DNA of 64,000 bases from NCBI GenBank assembly GCA_951812925.1, contig OX638368.1, positions 123,093,309 through 123,157,308 of the forward strand, in the 5' to 3' direction. This DNA is from Calliopum simillimum. Its lineage: Eukaryota; Arthropoda; Insecta; Diptera; Lauxaniidae. Shown here in pieces: positions 12,873-25,500 of this stretch; positions within the stretch are counted from its first letter, which is position 1, and each line of letters opens with the position of its first letter. The translations under genes and the position numbers were made by a program. Under the pieces are notes generated by a model. The model saw nothing but the letters and a program-made list of their open reading frames with translations. It searched no databases and was not told the DNA's origin.

Positions 12873-14390
12873 GATTTCTTCACATAAATTAACAACCACA
12901 AAGCATATTTTCGATGAATTTTTTAAAATGTTGTGCATTCATCTCCCATTACTTGACGTATGAGCAGCATCAAATGGTAGCTAATATTTACCTAATTGTA
13001 CGAGGTATTCAGTAGTGCTAATAGTTTTTCTGAAATGGTACATGACTCCGCATAACAGTTTTAAAAGACAATATTTAATTGATGGTCACTCATACGACCT
13101 GTACAACATGCTTTAAATAATCAATAATCGAAGTTAAAGAGTAATACAAAAATGATTTGAAATTAGCAGGGCGACATATCTTTTATGTGAAACCATCTAT
13201 TTAATAAGCTGTTTGATGTTATCACTCTTTTTCAGAGAAATCTTTCATTGCAATCATTTGTATGGGGTCATATACCAAAACAAAGGAACGGCTTTTGCTA
13301 TTGAATTTCTAGTACCCAATCAAGGTCAGGCCTATCTATGCATATGTGGGTAGTCAAAAAATATGACACTATCATTATTTGGACAAGGTTAATCAATATC
13401 TTAAAAAAAAACTTTTTATATGCAAATTCATTACAACAGTTGGTTGACACTATATTTTTCCAGGCATTTGAAGATAAAGAAGAGATTTTGCCAAGTAACG
13501 AACAATCGAACTGACGTAGTTTCAAACATTTTTTTTTAAAATTAAAGTGCACAAAATTATTGCTCTGTCAAAAAAAAAAAAAGAAAAGAAAAACACTTCT
13601 ACAGAGTGCACTTAATTGTACAGTGTCAATTTTTGTTTTGTTAAAAATTTATAAATAAGAACAATTTCATATAACTAGTGTAATATATTATAATTGTATG
13701 TTTATATATTGTATGTATAATAGGAGGGAAACATGTAGACATATAATTGTATGTAACTATGTAACATAATTAATTAATTAATAATAGGTAAGTTATTTAT
13801 GTATGTATATAGTATAGTATTATTGTCAATATAGATATAGAAATTTTACTAATGTACTCGTTGGAAACAATTTATTTAAGCAGGAGAATTAATTAATTTT
13901 TTTTTTAATAATTTGACTTAACAACAATTTAACAAATATGAGTTTACTTAAGAATATACATAATGATTTAAGACAAAATCCATAATACATACTTATGTTT
14001 GATAATAAGATGTGAAAACAAATAGATATGTGCCACATGGTAATATGAAAATTTTTGAATAAACGATAATCAATATATGTTTATTTTTATATACCAGCAC
14101 GAGGACATTTTGATAACTTCGTGACCTTTAAATAATAGTAGAGTTTTTAGACTAAATATCAATATATTCTCTAAAAATTCCAAAGGGTTTTTCATACGAT
14201 GTAAATAAGATTTCTTAGGCATTCGTACATCCTTAACTATATTGAGAGCATCAACGCTATTGTCGCCTTGGGTACTTTTGTCATAGATTTTTTGACTTTC
14301 CTATATAATTTTGACATTTTACATGATACTCTGCTGTGCTATTTTCTTCATAATAAACCCATAAGCCGAAATTTAGTTTTGAATTTTAAC
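12873..14390. other. AT-rich DNA with no recognised gene
   Basis: There is no window repeat apart from AT-rich simple sequence (13630-13850, TATGTATGTATAT). ACAGAGTGCACTTAATTGT at 13600 looks like a Tc1-type inverted end, but I found no partner with confidence. Confidence 0.3.
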
Positions 14391-14519
14391 AAAATAAAGT
14401 CAGCCAAAAACCGTTGTCAACAAAGTGCTTCTGGTATGATCGGCTTTAACAAATCGACCGTTAAACCAAACATTTTTGAAAAACGAGAACACGACAGGAA
14501 ATTGACAATACAGTTGTTG

Positions 14520-14830
14520 AACTAAGTTTATTGATTTTACTGTACGGAGCAGAAAGTTGTCCAGCAAATGATAGAGAACTCGGCAAAGTTACAGCTGTAG
14601 AAAAGAAATGCCTAACACTCAGAGTGATAGAATAAGAAACGATGGCAAAAGTGGCAATGGCAGCAAATGGAGTCAAAATATAAAGTTAATTGGCTGGGCC
14701 ACGTATCAAGACTAGAGCATTCGACAATTCCAAAAGCGATTAGCAAAGCCTGAGGGCACCTAAGATTGGCATTTGAGGATAGATAGGCAGATATAGTGAG
14801 TAGAAGAGCAAAACCACCCAACATTACAAT
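14520..14830 (+). pseudogene. degenerate C-terminal end of a non-LTR reverse transcriptase
   Basis: Broken frames read SLLILLYGAESC, NDRELGKVTAVEKKCL, then after stops KLIGWATY/NWLGHVSRLEHS and IPKAI. This is the familiar LLYGSETW...LEAFEMKCLR...LRWLGHVxRM tail of insect non-LTR polymerases, with several frameshifts and stops. The element is dead. No catalytic domain remains. Confidence 0.6.
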
Positions 14831-15129
14831 AGGATTAGTAGTAGTTGGACACATGACAACTTCTGTCATTTGACATTTATCGACGTGTTGCTCAACTCCC
14901 TCTGTTGCAAAACTCCCCAATCTCCCCTACTCATAATAAATCTTTTACTTTTGTTTGTTTTGAATTGTAACAACTTGTTATTATAGTTTTACTAAAATTG
15001 TTTTCTTTCTTTATTTGATTTCGAACTAAATTGAAAATATAAAACAGAATTAATTGTGTCAACTAAATTGAAAACTATCGAATAATACCGTAGATTGGGG
15101 TGACAAACCGTCCTGGATTTTTTGGTACA

Positions 15130-15510
15130 GTTCATAGACCATATATTATGGACCGTAGACTATAAAGGACAGTTCATAGATCATATATTGAGAACCACAG
15201 ACCATGAATTGCAGATTATGAATTATATATTATGGCCCATAGACCATAACGCACGAGACATAAGCATATATGGACCATTGACAATAAAAAATAGATCATA
15301 GACCATATAATATGGACCATAGACCATTAAGGACAGATCAAAGACCAAATATTATTTACCATAGACCATAAACGATACATCATAGACTATATATTGTGGA
15401 CCATAGACTATGAAGGAAAGATCATAAACCATATAGTATAGACCATAAGGAACAGATCATTGACCATAAATTATGGACCAAAGACCATAAAGGAGCAGAT
15501 TATAAACCAT
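15130..15510. repeat. minisatellite, ATAGACCATATATTATGGAC unit
   Basis: About nine imperfect copies of a roughly 40-45-bp unit built from ATAGACCATATATTATGGAC, CATAGACCATAAAGGACAG and ATC. Each unit is partly self-complementary (CCATA...TATGG). Confidence 0.85.
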
Positions 15511-16609
15511 TTGATAAAATAGTTTTTTTCTGTCCCCGATTGAGCCATCGAGAAAATGGTCAGCCTCCCGCAGATCAAAAAAAAAAAGTATTGAAAAAGT
15601 ACCGAAGAGGATTAAATAAATCCAAAAAATTAGAAAAATCGAAAAATATTGAAAAAAACTTACTTTTTCGTGAAACATATATGAAAAATGCATGCAAACA
15701 ATTTTTTTTCTTTGCATGTTCGGATGGACCAGTTATTTCGGAAAAATTAAAAAATTTATTAAAATATTTGTTATAGAGAAAACTAAATGCTTTCAAATAG
15801 TTATTAAAGTTGAACTTCTTTTTCTATACGTATTGATTGCATACTCGTATATATATTATAATTTTAATAGCTATGTATTGGTGCAAATGTGATTTTTTGT
15901 TAAATATTTATGTTTGCAATTGTTATGGTAAAATTTGTCTGTTATGTATAATACAATAAATAACGAGTGCAATAAACTTTAATAACATACATAGTATACA
16001 TAGTAACGGTTATATACTTAATTTTATTAAACTGTCTTACATAGAAATATTAACATTATATTAAATTAATTGGAAAATTATACAGATAATGGGTATTTAA
16101 GATGGAGATATTTTTGATTTCGTACTCATATGTAAAGTTTTGATTTATAACATATATGTAAATTATTTGGTTAGCAACGAAATTTAGAAATATGCTCTTT
16201 ATTGCACACAAAAAAATAGTTTATTAAACTTATTAGTAACCCCAATAGAACTTACTGGATATACGAGGCATAATTTTTAAGTCCGCAGAATTGGGGGTAA
16301 GGAGTGGAAATAAAAATAAAAATTTATTTTACCTATTTAATATATATTACTGCTACCTTAATCAATTTTTTTGATCTTTCGCTTAACTTACTTATTTTCG
16401 AAAATAAATATTTTGTCTTAGTCTGAAAAAACACTGAAACCGAATTCTTCACTTCTTCATCACTTGAAAAATTCTACCCAAGAAGTCCTTTTCCAAGTTG
16501 GTGAATAAGTAATATAAGCTGAAAGCTTAGCTGAAAATTTCACTTATCATTGTCTTAACTGCGCAGCTCCAAAAACCTGCTAGAATACTTAAAGCGCTTT
16601 TTTATCGAG

Positions 16610-16930
16610 GCTTCGTGAGTATTACTGTCATTCATCTTGCGCTGACAATAGTCATGCCAAAGTTATCGCAAGGTATTTTAAAAATACTTGTATCTGATGC
16701 TCCAACCATTTTTGCGAGCTATGGGTTTTTGGTCAGGCATCTTTCAATATTAATTTTTTGACTTTTGAATGATTTCCGGAGTGGCCACCTCGTCGTCTTC
16801 AAGTGAGTCCCATAGTTTTACTCGAACAATAGTCACCGCAATCGGATGATATCTCTTTAAGTATGGTTTGAACTGATTTTTCTCTGCTTTGTAAAAATTT
16901 TATAACAACGCGATACAATATTTGCTCCAT
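16610..16930 (-). pseudogene. mariner transposase N-terminal relic
   Basis: On the minus strand, in broken frames: MEQILYRVVIKFLQSREKSV, EDDEVATPEIIQKSKN and SDTSIFKIPCDNFGMTIVSA. These match the mariner N-terminal DNA-binding region, ending in the helix-turn-helix that precedes WVPRLL in intact proteins. Stops and frameshifts are frequent, and the catalytic DDD domain was not found. Confidence 0.7.
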
Positions 16931-17286
16931 ATTTGATTGACTTGTTTAGTCGACGATAGTTCAAAAACTACACAGGCCGATAGCATCTCAGACCCAGAAA
17001 CCAGCTTATACATTTCCGAAGGTTTATAATGGGCTGCTCTATAAGCTTTGGCTTTCGAGATATCTTACCCTTAAAAGTTTAAAAAAACACCGTTTTTGCT
17101 TATTTTTGAGGTTATGTAGTTTTTGTTAATTTTTATTTCACCAAAATTGAAGGTTGGCTTCTTTAAACACAAGTCCTTTTCTTTTAAATAGCGTTAGGTT
17201 TGCTCAAATATCTTTTTTTTTCTCTGAGATACCGCATTTTGAAATTTTCCTGTTTCTAAATTAGTAATCGACTATATCATCTCTAT

Positions 17287-17525
17287 CAGGCATGTTCTGA
17301 AATGCGATTCACTTCGGAAACGGATTGGAAGCAATCTTCAAGAGCCCAGCATTGCGACAAATAAAATGGAATCGGATTTGTATTGCAACAAATAAAGTTT
17401 ACTTATGGCTCCTATTCGAGTTACCGAAACATAAATCCGATTTGGTGTTAATTATCGAAATGCGGAGCTTTTAAAGATTGCTTTTATTCCGATTCCGAAG
17501 TGAATCGGATTTCAGAACATGCCTG
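17287..17525. mobile_element. MITE with CAGGCATGTTCTG ends
   Basis: CAGGCATGTTCTGAAATGCG is inverted at the right end (AGAACATGCCTG). Arms of about 45 bp include GATTCACTTCGGAA. Related tips occur on 24753-25055 and 35634-36017. Confidence 0.8.
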
Positions 17526-17765
17526 TAAGTTATCTCAAACGGTGTTTTTTGCACTTTTAGGGTAGGCCAGATTTGGATTCAGCGCATCAAAAACCTTCGA
17601 AAATATATAGTCTAGTTTCTGGGTCTGAAGTTGGTTAAATTTTGACGGCCTGTGCTATGGACCCAAAAAATTAAGTGAAAAATACAGGGTAGTAGAAGAA
17701 TAAATTTTTATTTTTATTTCGAATCCTTAACCACCATTCTGCGGACTTAAAAATTACACCTCGTA

Positions 17766-19100
17766 GATATTATTATTCGTCTGTTCGATCAACGTCAATT
17801 CTAAATTAACGAATTTTCTTTTGTAGTGGTCTCGCTTCAGGAGAGATATATTTAATTTTGTTTGGGCTTTTTGAAATAAGGCTTCGTTGTTAATAAACAA
17901 ATACTGGAATTATGCTGAACTGGAATTGACACCCGATATTTTTTATTACAACTGAATTTTGTTAGTGTTTTTGTTAAAATAAATGTGTGGAGTGTGTTTA
18001 TTTCTCAAAAGTTTTAGCGAAAAACCTTTTCAATTTTCAAGTGGGAACAAATTGGCCGCTCCAGCACCCACTACTCCTGACATAAAAGTAATAAAATTTA
18101 TACAAAAACAAATGCTTCAATGCGAAAACCAAAATTTTTTTGTTTTCCCGAGTTCACTTTTAGTGTAGAGTTTATAATTTACATATGTCAGTAAATGCAT
18201 TTAAATTTTATATTTTTAAACATCAATTGAATTTTTAATTTTAGCTAAAATCTAATTTTTTAAAAGACATTTTAAGGTCCGAGTACAATTGTAATTTAAT
18301 TGAATCAAAAAATTGACAAATTTTGTAATTTAATTTGTAAAAATTGATTTTGAGGAAGATAAATGTTATTGGAGTCAGAGTCTGTAGTATTATGTATGTA
18401 TGTAGTTACGGATCTGTAATACCTTACAATTCAGTTAAACGGAAAAAAATTTACTTTTCTTATTTTGTATGTTAATTGAACCAATTTCTTTATTTAATTT
18501 CATATGTTAATTTTACTATTTTATTTAAATTTATTTTTTTTATATATTTTTTTTTATTTAAGAAACCCTTTTCTCTGTTTCGTTTAATTTAAAATCATTA
18601 ATAAAATACTAAATAATAAAAATTCGTTGCATTTTTGTGATTAAATTCGCACAAAACGTTGTGAGTGGATTATACATCTATTCAAATCGAAACCATAATG
18701 GGTTTTAAAATCTTAACAAAATACAAAACAAATAGACATTTAAACAATTAAAGCCATATTCACATACTGGTTAACTTCTGTTTAATATATTCTTTGTATT
18801 GGTTTCTTCGTAACGATTATAATATAATTCTTGTATATAAGTATGTATATTTTTTATTATAGTTGCAATTATCGATAACAGAAATTATGTTCAATATTCA
18901 ATGAAAATTTTTAACGAAATGTATTGAATAAAATCGTCAAAAATCGATAAAAATGGATAAAAAGTCAAAAAAGTTTAAAATATTGAGTTACACCGGAAAA
19001 AGACGTGTTTAAAAAATATATATAAAAATGTAAAATGTAAGTACTTAATATTGGCAAAAATTTAATAGTAAAAAAATGTAGATTTCGATAATTTTTTTTT
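17766..19100. other. AT-rich intergenic DNA
   Basis: Simple AT-rich text with no repeat from elsewhere in the window. A 61-codon frame at 17983-18168 has no recognisable motif. Confidence 0.3.
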
Positions 19101-19104
19101 TTTT

Positions 19105-19636
19105 GACTATATCACTGATTCCGAAACTGACAACGGTTTTTTCCTATCACATCTGTGGTCCAAGTTATCTTTGATTTAAAGTGCAAAAAACGCTATTTTC
19201 AGACATATTCCGTACATCTAGGAAGTAGTGCAGTTCAATTTTGTCAGTAGCATTGGATAGCCCCGTTGTACTTTCCTAAGCAATAACTTTAATTTTTCCA
19301 ATTGGATCATTAAATTCTGAAATATCATTCATTGAAGTAAAGGTATACAAATTTAATATAGTCCTTTACAGGGTTTTGCGATACCATTACTTGAATGGAT
19401 GATATCTCGAAAAGTTATGATCCAATTGGAAAAGTTAAAGCTTTGGCATAGAGAAGAAGATCAGGGCTATTTAATGCCGCTGACAAAAGTGAACTATACT
19501 GCTAAGTATATTCCTTATATTCCTGGATGTACGACATATGTCTGAAAGTAGCGTTTTCTGCACTTTAAATGAAAGATATCTCGGACCTCAAGCATGATAT
19601 GAAAAAATTATTGCCAGATTCAGAATCAGCGACATT
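19105..19636. mobile_element. foldback element, TTTAAAGTGCA family, copy 1
   Basis: The arms carry GATTTAAAGTGCAAAAAACG, CAATTGGATCATTA and GAAGTAAAGGTATACAAATT, inverted around a centre near 19370. Same family as 54104-54670 and 60400-60655. Confidence 0.75.
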
Positions 19637-19719
19637 GAATTAGTCAATAAAAAGTAATGAAAATCAATGGCTAGCCCAAAAATAATATACCCTACACTGC
19701 AATATTTTGAAAATTTTGC

Positions 19720-20560
19720 ATGTACGGGAGATGCCACGCTTTCTTGACTGAATTCACTTAGTATTTGCTTAGATTTTGCACTAACTATTCCAAGTATTTG
19801 CACAAAATTTGATTCCATTATCTTAAAAAACGCTTTCAGTAGAGCTTTTTGAAACTTTTGCTTATGTGGGAGGTGCCACGCCCTCTTATCCAAGTTTGCC
19901 TAGTTTTCGCTCAGGGTTTGCGATTAATGTTATTAGTGTTCGAGTGAAATTTGGTTGGTTTCTAAAACCGTCATCAGCATAACATTTTGAACCTTTTGCT
20001 TATGTGGGAGGTGCCACGCCCTCTAGTTTAAATTCGTCTGATTTTTGTTGATATGGGAGCTACGCCCCGAATTCGCCTTGTTTTCGCTCAGAGGCCAACA
20101 ATTAATATTTTTAGTGTTTGAGTGAAGCTCGGTTGGATTATCTTTAAAAACGCCTTCAGTATAATATTTTTAAGCTTTTGCTTACATGGGAGGGGCCACG
20201 CCCTCTAGTTCTGATTCGCCTAGTTTTAGCTTAGAGCTTGTATTTACTATTTCTAGTATTTATGTGTATTTTGCGTGCGTTAGTGCAAACAATGCTCTTA
20301 TTATTGCGTTTTGAGTATATTTTTTGTTGGCGTGTCCGTCGATTAATTTTGCTACTTTTTAATCACACGAGTTAACTTCTATGACGAAGCCGATGTACTC
20401 AATTTCATTGAATAAAATATATTCATGGCATATATCGACTCAGGAGGTGACGCTGATTAAGAATATATGTACTTTTTCATACTTGCCACGCCTTCTTCTC
20501 TGCGTTACAAACGGAAGGACAAAGTCAATATACCCTGAGTGTAGGGTATTAATGGAAAGT
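19720..20560. repeat. tandem dispersed-repeat units with GGGAGGTGCCACGCCCTC
   Basis: The phrase GGGAGGTGCCACGCCCTC recurs at about 19738, 19868, 20007 and 20188. TTTTGCTTATGTGG precedes it and TTCGCCTAGTTTT-like text follows. Another copy is at 25330-25640. Non-coding. Confidence 0.75.
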
Positions 20561-21009
20561 TTTACAAGCCCTAACCTTGAAAATACTGCCATGTAATGAT
20601 ACCAATTAAGATTCTGAGGGTTCGCCTGTCTAATGAGATAATTTTTCGAGTTCTATTAGAATCATGAAGTGGCCATATCATCATCGACGTAAAACATGTC
20701 GTTAAGTTGGACCATCTTAAATTAGCCCAAAACATATACGAGTATTTTATTTAAGTATCTGTTTTATCTATAAATGTAAATGATTTCATAATATACGTTT
20801 CAGAAATTGTGTCAGTAGTAAGTTCGTTGTGTTCAGGAACCCAACATACCGTCATATTACATAGCTATCCTAATTCGCACAGTGTATATCCCTTTGGAGT
20901 TCAGAATCAGAGTTCAAACACTTTTTTCAGGTGTTTTGAATTGAAAATTGCTTGAGAACATTATAGTAAGAGTGATGTAATCAATTCCATTATCAATGTT
21001 GCAGCCGAA

Positions 21010-21330
21010 GAATTGTGCGAAAATACTAACATGGCCATAAGGTTTCGACCTTCAGAAGCGAGATCCCAGCACTTTTCGCTGTAACCTCTTTAGGTGCCTC
21101 TAAATGAAGCAAATGGTCAAGAGCAGCAGAAGGCACAGTGTTTACAGCTCTGCTAAATCCTATGCCTGACATTCTTTGAATTTTCAGGCTTTTCACCAGA
21201 CAAGAATAACGTAGGTCAGAATTGGTTTTATGATAACATTAAACATCCACAAAACTACTTTTGGCTTAAGGCCCCAAGATTTATTAAACATCCTCTTAAA
21301 TGTGATAAGAGCAACGAATGCTTGTCGTGG
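21010..21330 (-). pseudogene. jockey-like non-LTR retrotransposon fragment
   Basis: Minus-strand broken frames read AFVALITFKRMFNKSWGLKP, VLWMFNVIIKPILTYVILVW and, after a frameshift, AVNTVPSAALDHLLHLEAP and VTAKSAGISLLKVETLWPC. This matches the post-reverse-transcriptase region of jockey-type insect elements (WGLKP...PILTYG..VWW...PTAALE). Stops break it, and no catalytic motif remains. Confidence 0.7.
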
Positions 21331-21453
21331 CGTTTTTTTTTTGATTATCGATAAGTATCGAAGAACTTGATTAAATTGATTTCAAATTGTGTCAAAAACA
21401 GTGAGAAGGAATTTATCTCTACAGAGCTATCGATTTTGGCTTTTTTCGACTAA

Positions 21454-21580
21454 GGGCCATTTTCACAATGCTCAGTTAAAATTTAACTTCCAGATAAATA
21501 AAATTTTTTTATAAAATTTAATGTCAAAGTTCCAGTTAAAGTTCTAGTTAAGGCTTAACTGAACATTGTTAAATTGGCCC
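21454..21580. mobile_element. 127-bp MITE, GGGCCATTTTCACAATG ends, copy 1
   Basis: GGGCCATTTTCACAATGCTC is inverted at the right (GAACATTGTTAAATTGGCCC). TAA flanks both ends. The tips and three-base target suggest a PIF/Harbinger-type MITE. Second copy at 52675-52796. Confidence 0.75.
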
Positions 21581-21584
21581 TAAG

Positions 21585-22550
21585 TAACATTTCTTAGCTT
21601 TGTCAGTTGCCATTAAATGCCAAAAATGAATCTCTTTCGGGCAGTGGAAACGGGTTGGATTCAATGACAAGATTTATAGAGCTCACCATAGCTTAATCTC
21701 CGGTGGAAACGTAGTATAAGATTATATATAACGTTTCTCATAGGGGAAACTGAAGCTACAAAGTATAAAATACAAAGAAAAGAGTAGAGGAAATCATTCT
21801 TAGTCCGTAAGTGAATAATTACATGTCGAATATTCGAAGAAATCAGAATAAATCGAGTATCATATAATTAATAACACTGAAAAAATTGAATTTACTTAAT
21901 TTCTTATAATTTTGATATTTGTTCGACGATTTTCTTCAATACCAACTTACTTAGTATACATTTTTAAGACAAAAAAAAAAAAAAAAAATTAAGTCGGGTG
22001 GAGTTTTACTGAAAATAAAGTTCATACCAAATTATTTTTAAAATATCGATAATTGCGTTCTTATTTTATCTTTCAAGTGCATTCGTGAGTCTATTTTTCT
22101 TTAATTGAACAATTATGTATGTATGCATATAATAAAAAATTATGATTTCCTATCTACATTTTTAATAAATTAATACATAAGATTTTTGTTTTTTCTTTTG
22201 TTTCCTTTTGTTTTTTTTTTTTTTTTACTTTTGTCCGCTCCACTGGAATTAATTATCTAAGTAATAGAACATGCATCCATCTAAATATTTTGACATTATT
22301 AAACATAAAACAATAATTATTAAATAAACTGTGCCTTTTTAATTTTGATTTCTAAATAAAAATACATAAGTAGTATGTATGCTGCGCTCTAAGTACATTT
22401 TCGGTATTGTTTTTTTAGTTGACATCTTACACAAAAATTATTCATAGAATATTTTTATTTTTTTTTTTTTTCATTTTCGACTTCTTCTATGTAAATTGTA
22501 TTTGTAAAAATCGCATTATAACTTTTTTCTATTTGTAATTGAATTGTTGT
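21585..22550 (-). other. region downstream of NCKX, probable 3' UTR and flank
   Basis: This AT-rich stretch lies just beyond the NCKX stop, with long A and T runs (for example 21970-21988 and 22209-22227) and no coding signal. The part nearest the stop is probably 3' UTR. No repeat seen elsewhere in the window is obvious here. Confidence 0.4.
22454..22459 (-). terminator. possible AATAAA polyadenylation signal of NCKX
   Basis: AATAAA occurs on the minus strand about 92 nt after the NCKX stop codon. The surrounding DNA is very AT-rich, so such hexamers occur by chance, and longer 3' UTRs are possible. Confidence 0.3.
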
Positions 22551-22561
22551 TTAATATTTGC
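22551..22561 (-). CDS. NCKX terminal mini-exon (last three residues and stop)
   Basis: A pyrimidine-rich acceptor (TTTCTTTCTTTAG, 22574-22562 on the minus strand) lies 62 bp from the donor of the previous exon. The joined codons read Ser-Lys-Tyr-stop, so the protein ends NPPECESKY. Frame, short intron and acceptor quality all agree, but without a transcript I cannot exclude intron retention. Confidence 0.65.
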
Positions 22562-25500
22562 CTAAAGAAAGAAATAAAAAATGTTTTTCAACTTAATATT
22601 TTCATAAAAATTAAAATACTTACTTTCACATTCTGGTGGATTCATATCACCAAATACATTTAGTTCATAGAGCGATGCCATTGTTATAAAGAGCAAATAC
22701 CAAATCATCAGGATGATGCCTAAGCGCTTGTCCAGTTTCCAACCATTTAAATGCGTGGACAGAAGCAAGAAGATCACTGTTGAAAATAACGATAATGTGG
22801 AATATACCAGCCCTGCGTTTAAAATGGAAAAAACGTACGAACATTGTAAGATAAAAATTAAAAACATAATTCGGCATTTATGTAGACATAGTCCAATAGA
22901 GCCTCAAAAATAGAATGTTAATTTAACTTCACATCTGAATAAATAATTGCATTTATTCAAATAAGTACTACATAGAGACTTTAAATTGAAGTAACTTAAC
23001 ACGAATAGAGAGAGAAATCATATAAAAATTACCAGAAATTTGCTATACAACTTTGTGGAGCAGCATAGTATACTATATCAAGCCCTGAAACAAGTCGAAT
23101 CATTTATGTGCCTCTAATGTGTAGGGGTACTCAAATGACACATAGTTTTTAGGATTTGGTAAAAATCATTTTCATAATAAAAATCTGACTAAAAGCTTTA
23201 CCTATGCTAAAAATTCAATTTTAGTGATTGCACAATATTTAAAGATTACAGTTGGCGCCAGACGGACTATGCAAAATATGAGTACCGAAAACTGAGCTCA
23301 GATTCTTATAGGTAGGACTCCGCGTAACAAGAAAGTGGATGTTGCCAGTATCTCCGATGCTCCATTTTTTTAACCCCAAACTCCCTCCAGTCCAAACATG
23401 GTTTTGCGTTCTTGGTATTTATAGCTGTTTATGGTGAAATAGATTCTATTTAATAGAATCTAATTATTACAAATCTGAACTTGGTTTTTTCTATCACGTC
23501 AGAACCCCGAGTTATCATTGTTGATTCATCATCTACGAACTAAATGCTATAAGAATCACTGATTTCTCCTTTTGTTGCAAGACATTGCCACAAAGAACTA
23601 AACAAATTTCTTTAAATTTAAATAATAATAAATGAATCGGCAAATTTTAAAAGAGCGGATCTCAGTACAAGTAAACTTTTGGGAAACTGAAAAAAAAAAA
23701 CATTCTACATTTTTGCTTTGAATGGAGAATTTTGAATCTTAAAATTTAGAAGATATCCTAATAGTCTAAACCAACAAATTTTTTATTTATATTTCATTCT
23801 CTTGTGGAAGCTATGAGCGTTGCAACGCAACTGACTTCTGTCCTTTTAAAAAAATTTTTTTTAGTGCAAAATTTGAGAAAAATTTTTTTTTTTTTTTTTT
23901 TTTGGTAAATTTTTAGCTTAAATGTATGCTATTTACTTTGTTGAAGCAAATCGTTTGACATCTTAAAATTTAAAATTGGGTCAGTAGAACTAAAGTTATA
24001 GCTTTTCAAAAAAATATCCTTCAAAATTCAATATCCTTTATCCCTTTGCGGTAATGTTTGTCAATATGACACGTTAGCTTAGCTCAAATTATATGTATTC
24101 TGCTGTTTGCAGTAACAGTAATGCGATTCCTGAAAACGTGTAAAAGCCTCGAAAACCTCGTAAACTCGTAAAACTGTCAAATTTCGTATTGATTTTGTTT
24201 TTTGTTAAAAGTTCATAAAGTTAAATAGTCATAACTTTCGGCCGATATTTCAAGAGGCTGAACCGATCATGGAAAATTTTTTCAGTCTACATTATAGCAC
24301 AAGATGATAGCGCTATTCTCTGACATTAGGAATCTGCAAAAAAAAAAAACAATATGTCTCAATTCAAGACTTCCGCCCTATTAACATTTACAGCTTCGAA
24401 TGCAATATAATTTTAGTTTGGAAAAAGAAGTTATATCAATTTAATAAAACTTGTATGTAAAGAAAATATGTAACTGTCAAAACATCTTCACTCCATTAAT
24501 AAAATATATTTTAAGTCCGGACCTCATTTACTTTTCGAAAGCGTGTTTGACATATGTAAGTAAAAAATTTCAATTATTTTTGATTAGTTTCAGCTTTAAT
24601 AGTACGAAAAATTTAAAACGTGAATATCTACGGTTTATAAACTTGTGATATTGAAGATTTTATGATATTTTGTGTGCTCTACAAATGTTTTAAATGAACG
24701 TAACTCTCCAAAATAGTAACAGTTTAATATACTTCTATTAGTTAAATCATTTAAACATGTTCTGGAATCCGTGCGATTTCAATTGTTTTTCGTTTCAAAA
24801 ACTATTTGATAAAAACCCGAGTCGCACGATACAAGCATTAGGATCTCTTTTGTGGAGAACTACATGCTCTATCAATAGTATGGATACGAAAAAATTACTA
24901 GTTAGGAAATATTTTTAAGAAACGCAAAACGGTCGAAAAATTTTGTTTTTATCGTTTATCTCCAGAAACTTTGCTTTATGGTTTTTCATCGAAAGACTTA
25001 TATTTTTTATCAAACGAAAAACAATTGAAATTGCACGGATTCCAGAACACGCCTGTACATATATGCCCTGGTAATGCATTTTGATTGAATACGTAAATGT
25101 GGCAAATAAGCATATTACTTAGTTTATTCAAGCCAAACATGTTTAAACCAATGAAATAAAGTAAACTCAACTAAGCTAAAAACACAAAAAAAGATCTCAA
25201 AAGATTTTTAAAAAGTTTATTTTGTAACATTTTAAATAAAAGTAAAAGAGCATTAATGCGAGAGAAAATAGAAACTAGTAAGGGTCCGGTCAAAAATTAA
25301 ATACACTACTCTGCAACATTTTGAAAGCCTTGAGTATATAGCAGGTGCCACGCTCTCTTGTCCGAATTAACCATGTTTCTGATCAGAGCTTGCATTTACT
25401 GAGTGAAATTTGGTTGGATTATCTCTAAAAAACACTTTCAGTATAACATTTGGAAACTTTTGCTTATATGGGAAGTACCATGCCCTTTTGTCTGAATTTA

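Larger units (their letters stand above)
16264..17763 (-). mobile_element. decayed mariner element
   Basis: CGAGGCATAATTTTTAAGTC at 16264 is inverted at 17744-17763, with TA outside both ends. The CGAGGY tip is mariner-like, and the transposase N-terminal relic at 16610-16930 agrees. A separate inverted pair (16968-17100 versus 17525-17650) and a small MITE (17287-17525) interrupt it. Confidence 0.75.

Noticed and set aside
13298..13552. Minus-strand frame ending RPDLDWVLEIQ as a Tc1 transposase tail
   Set aside because: A superficial likeness to the PDLNP motif; no other Tc1 feature aligns.
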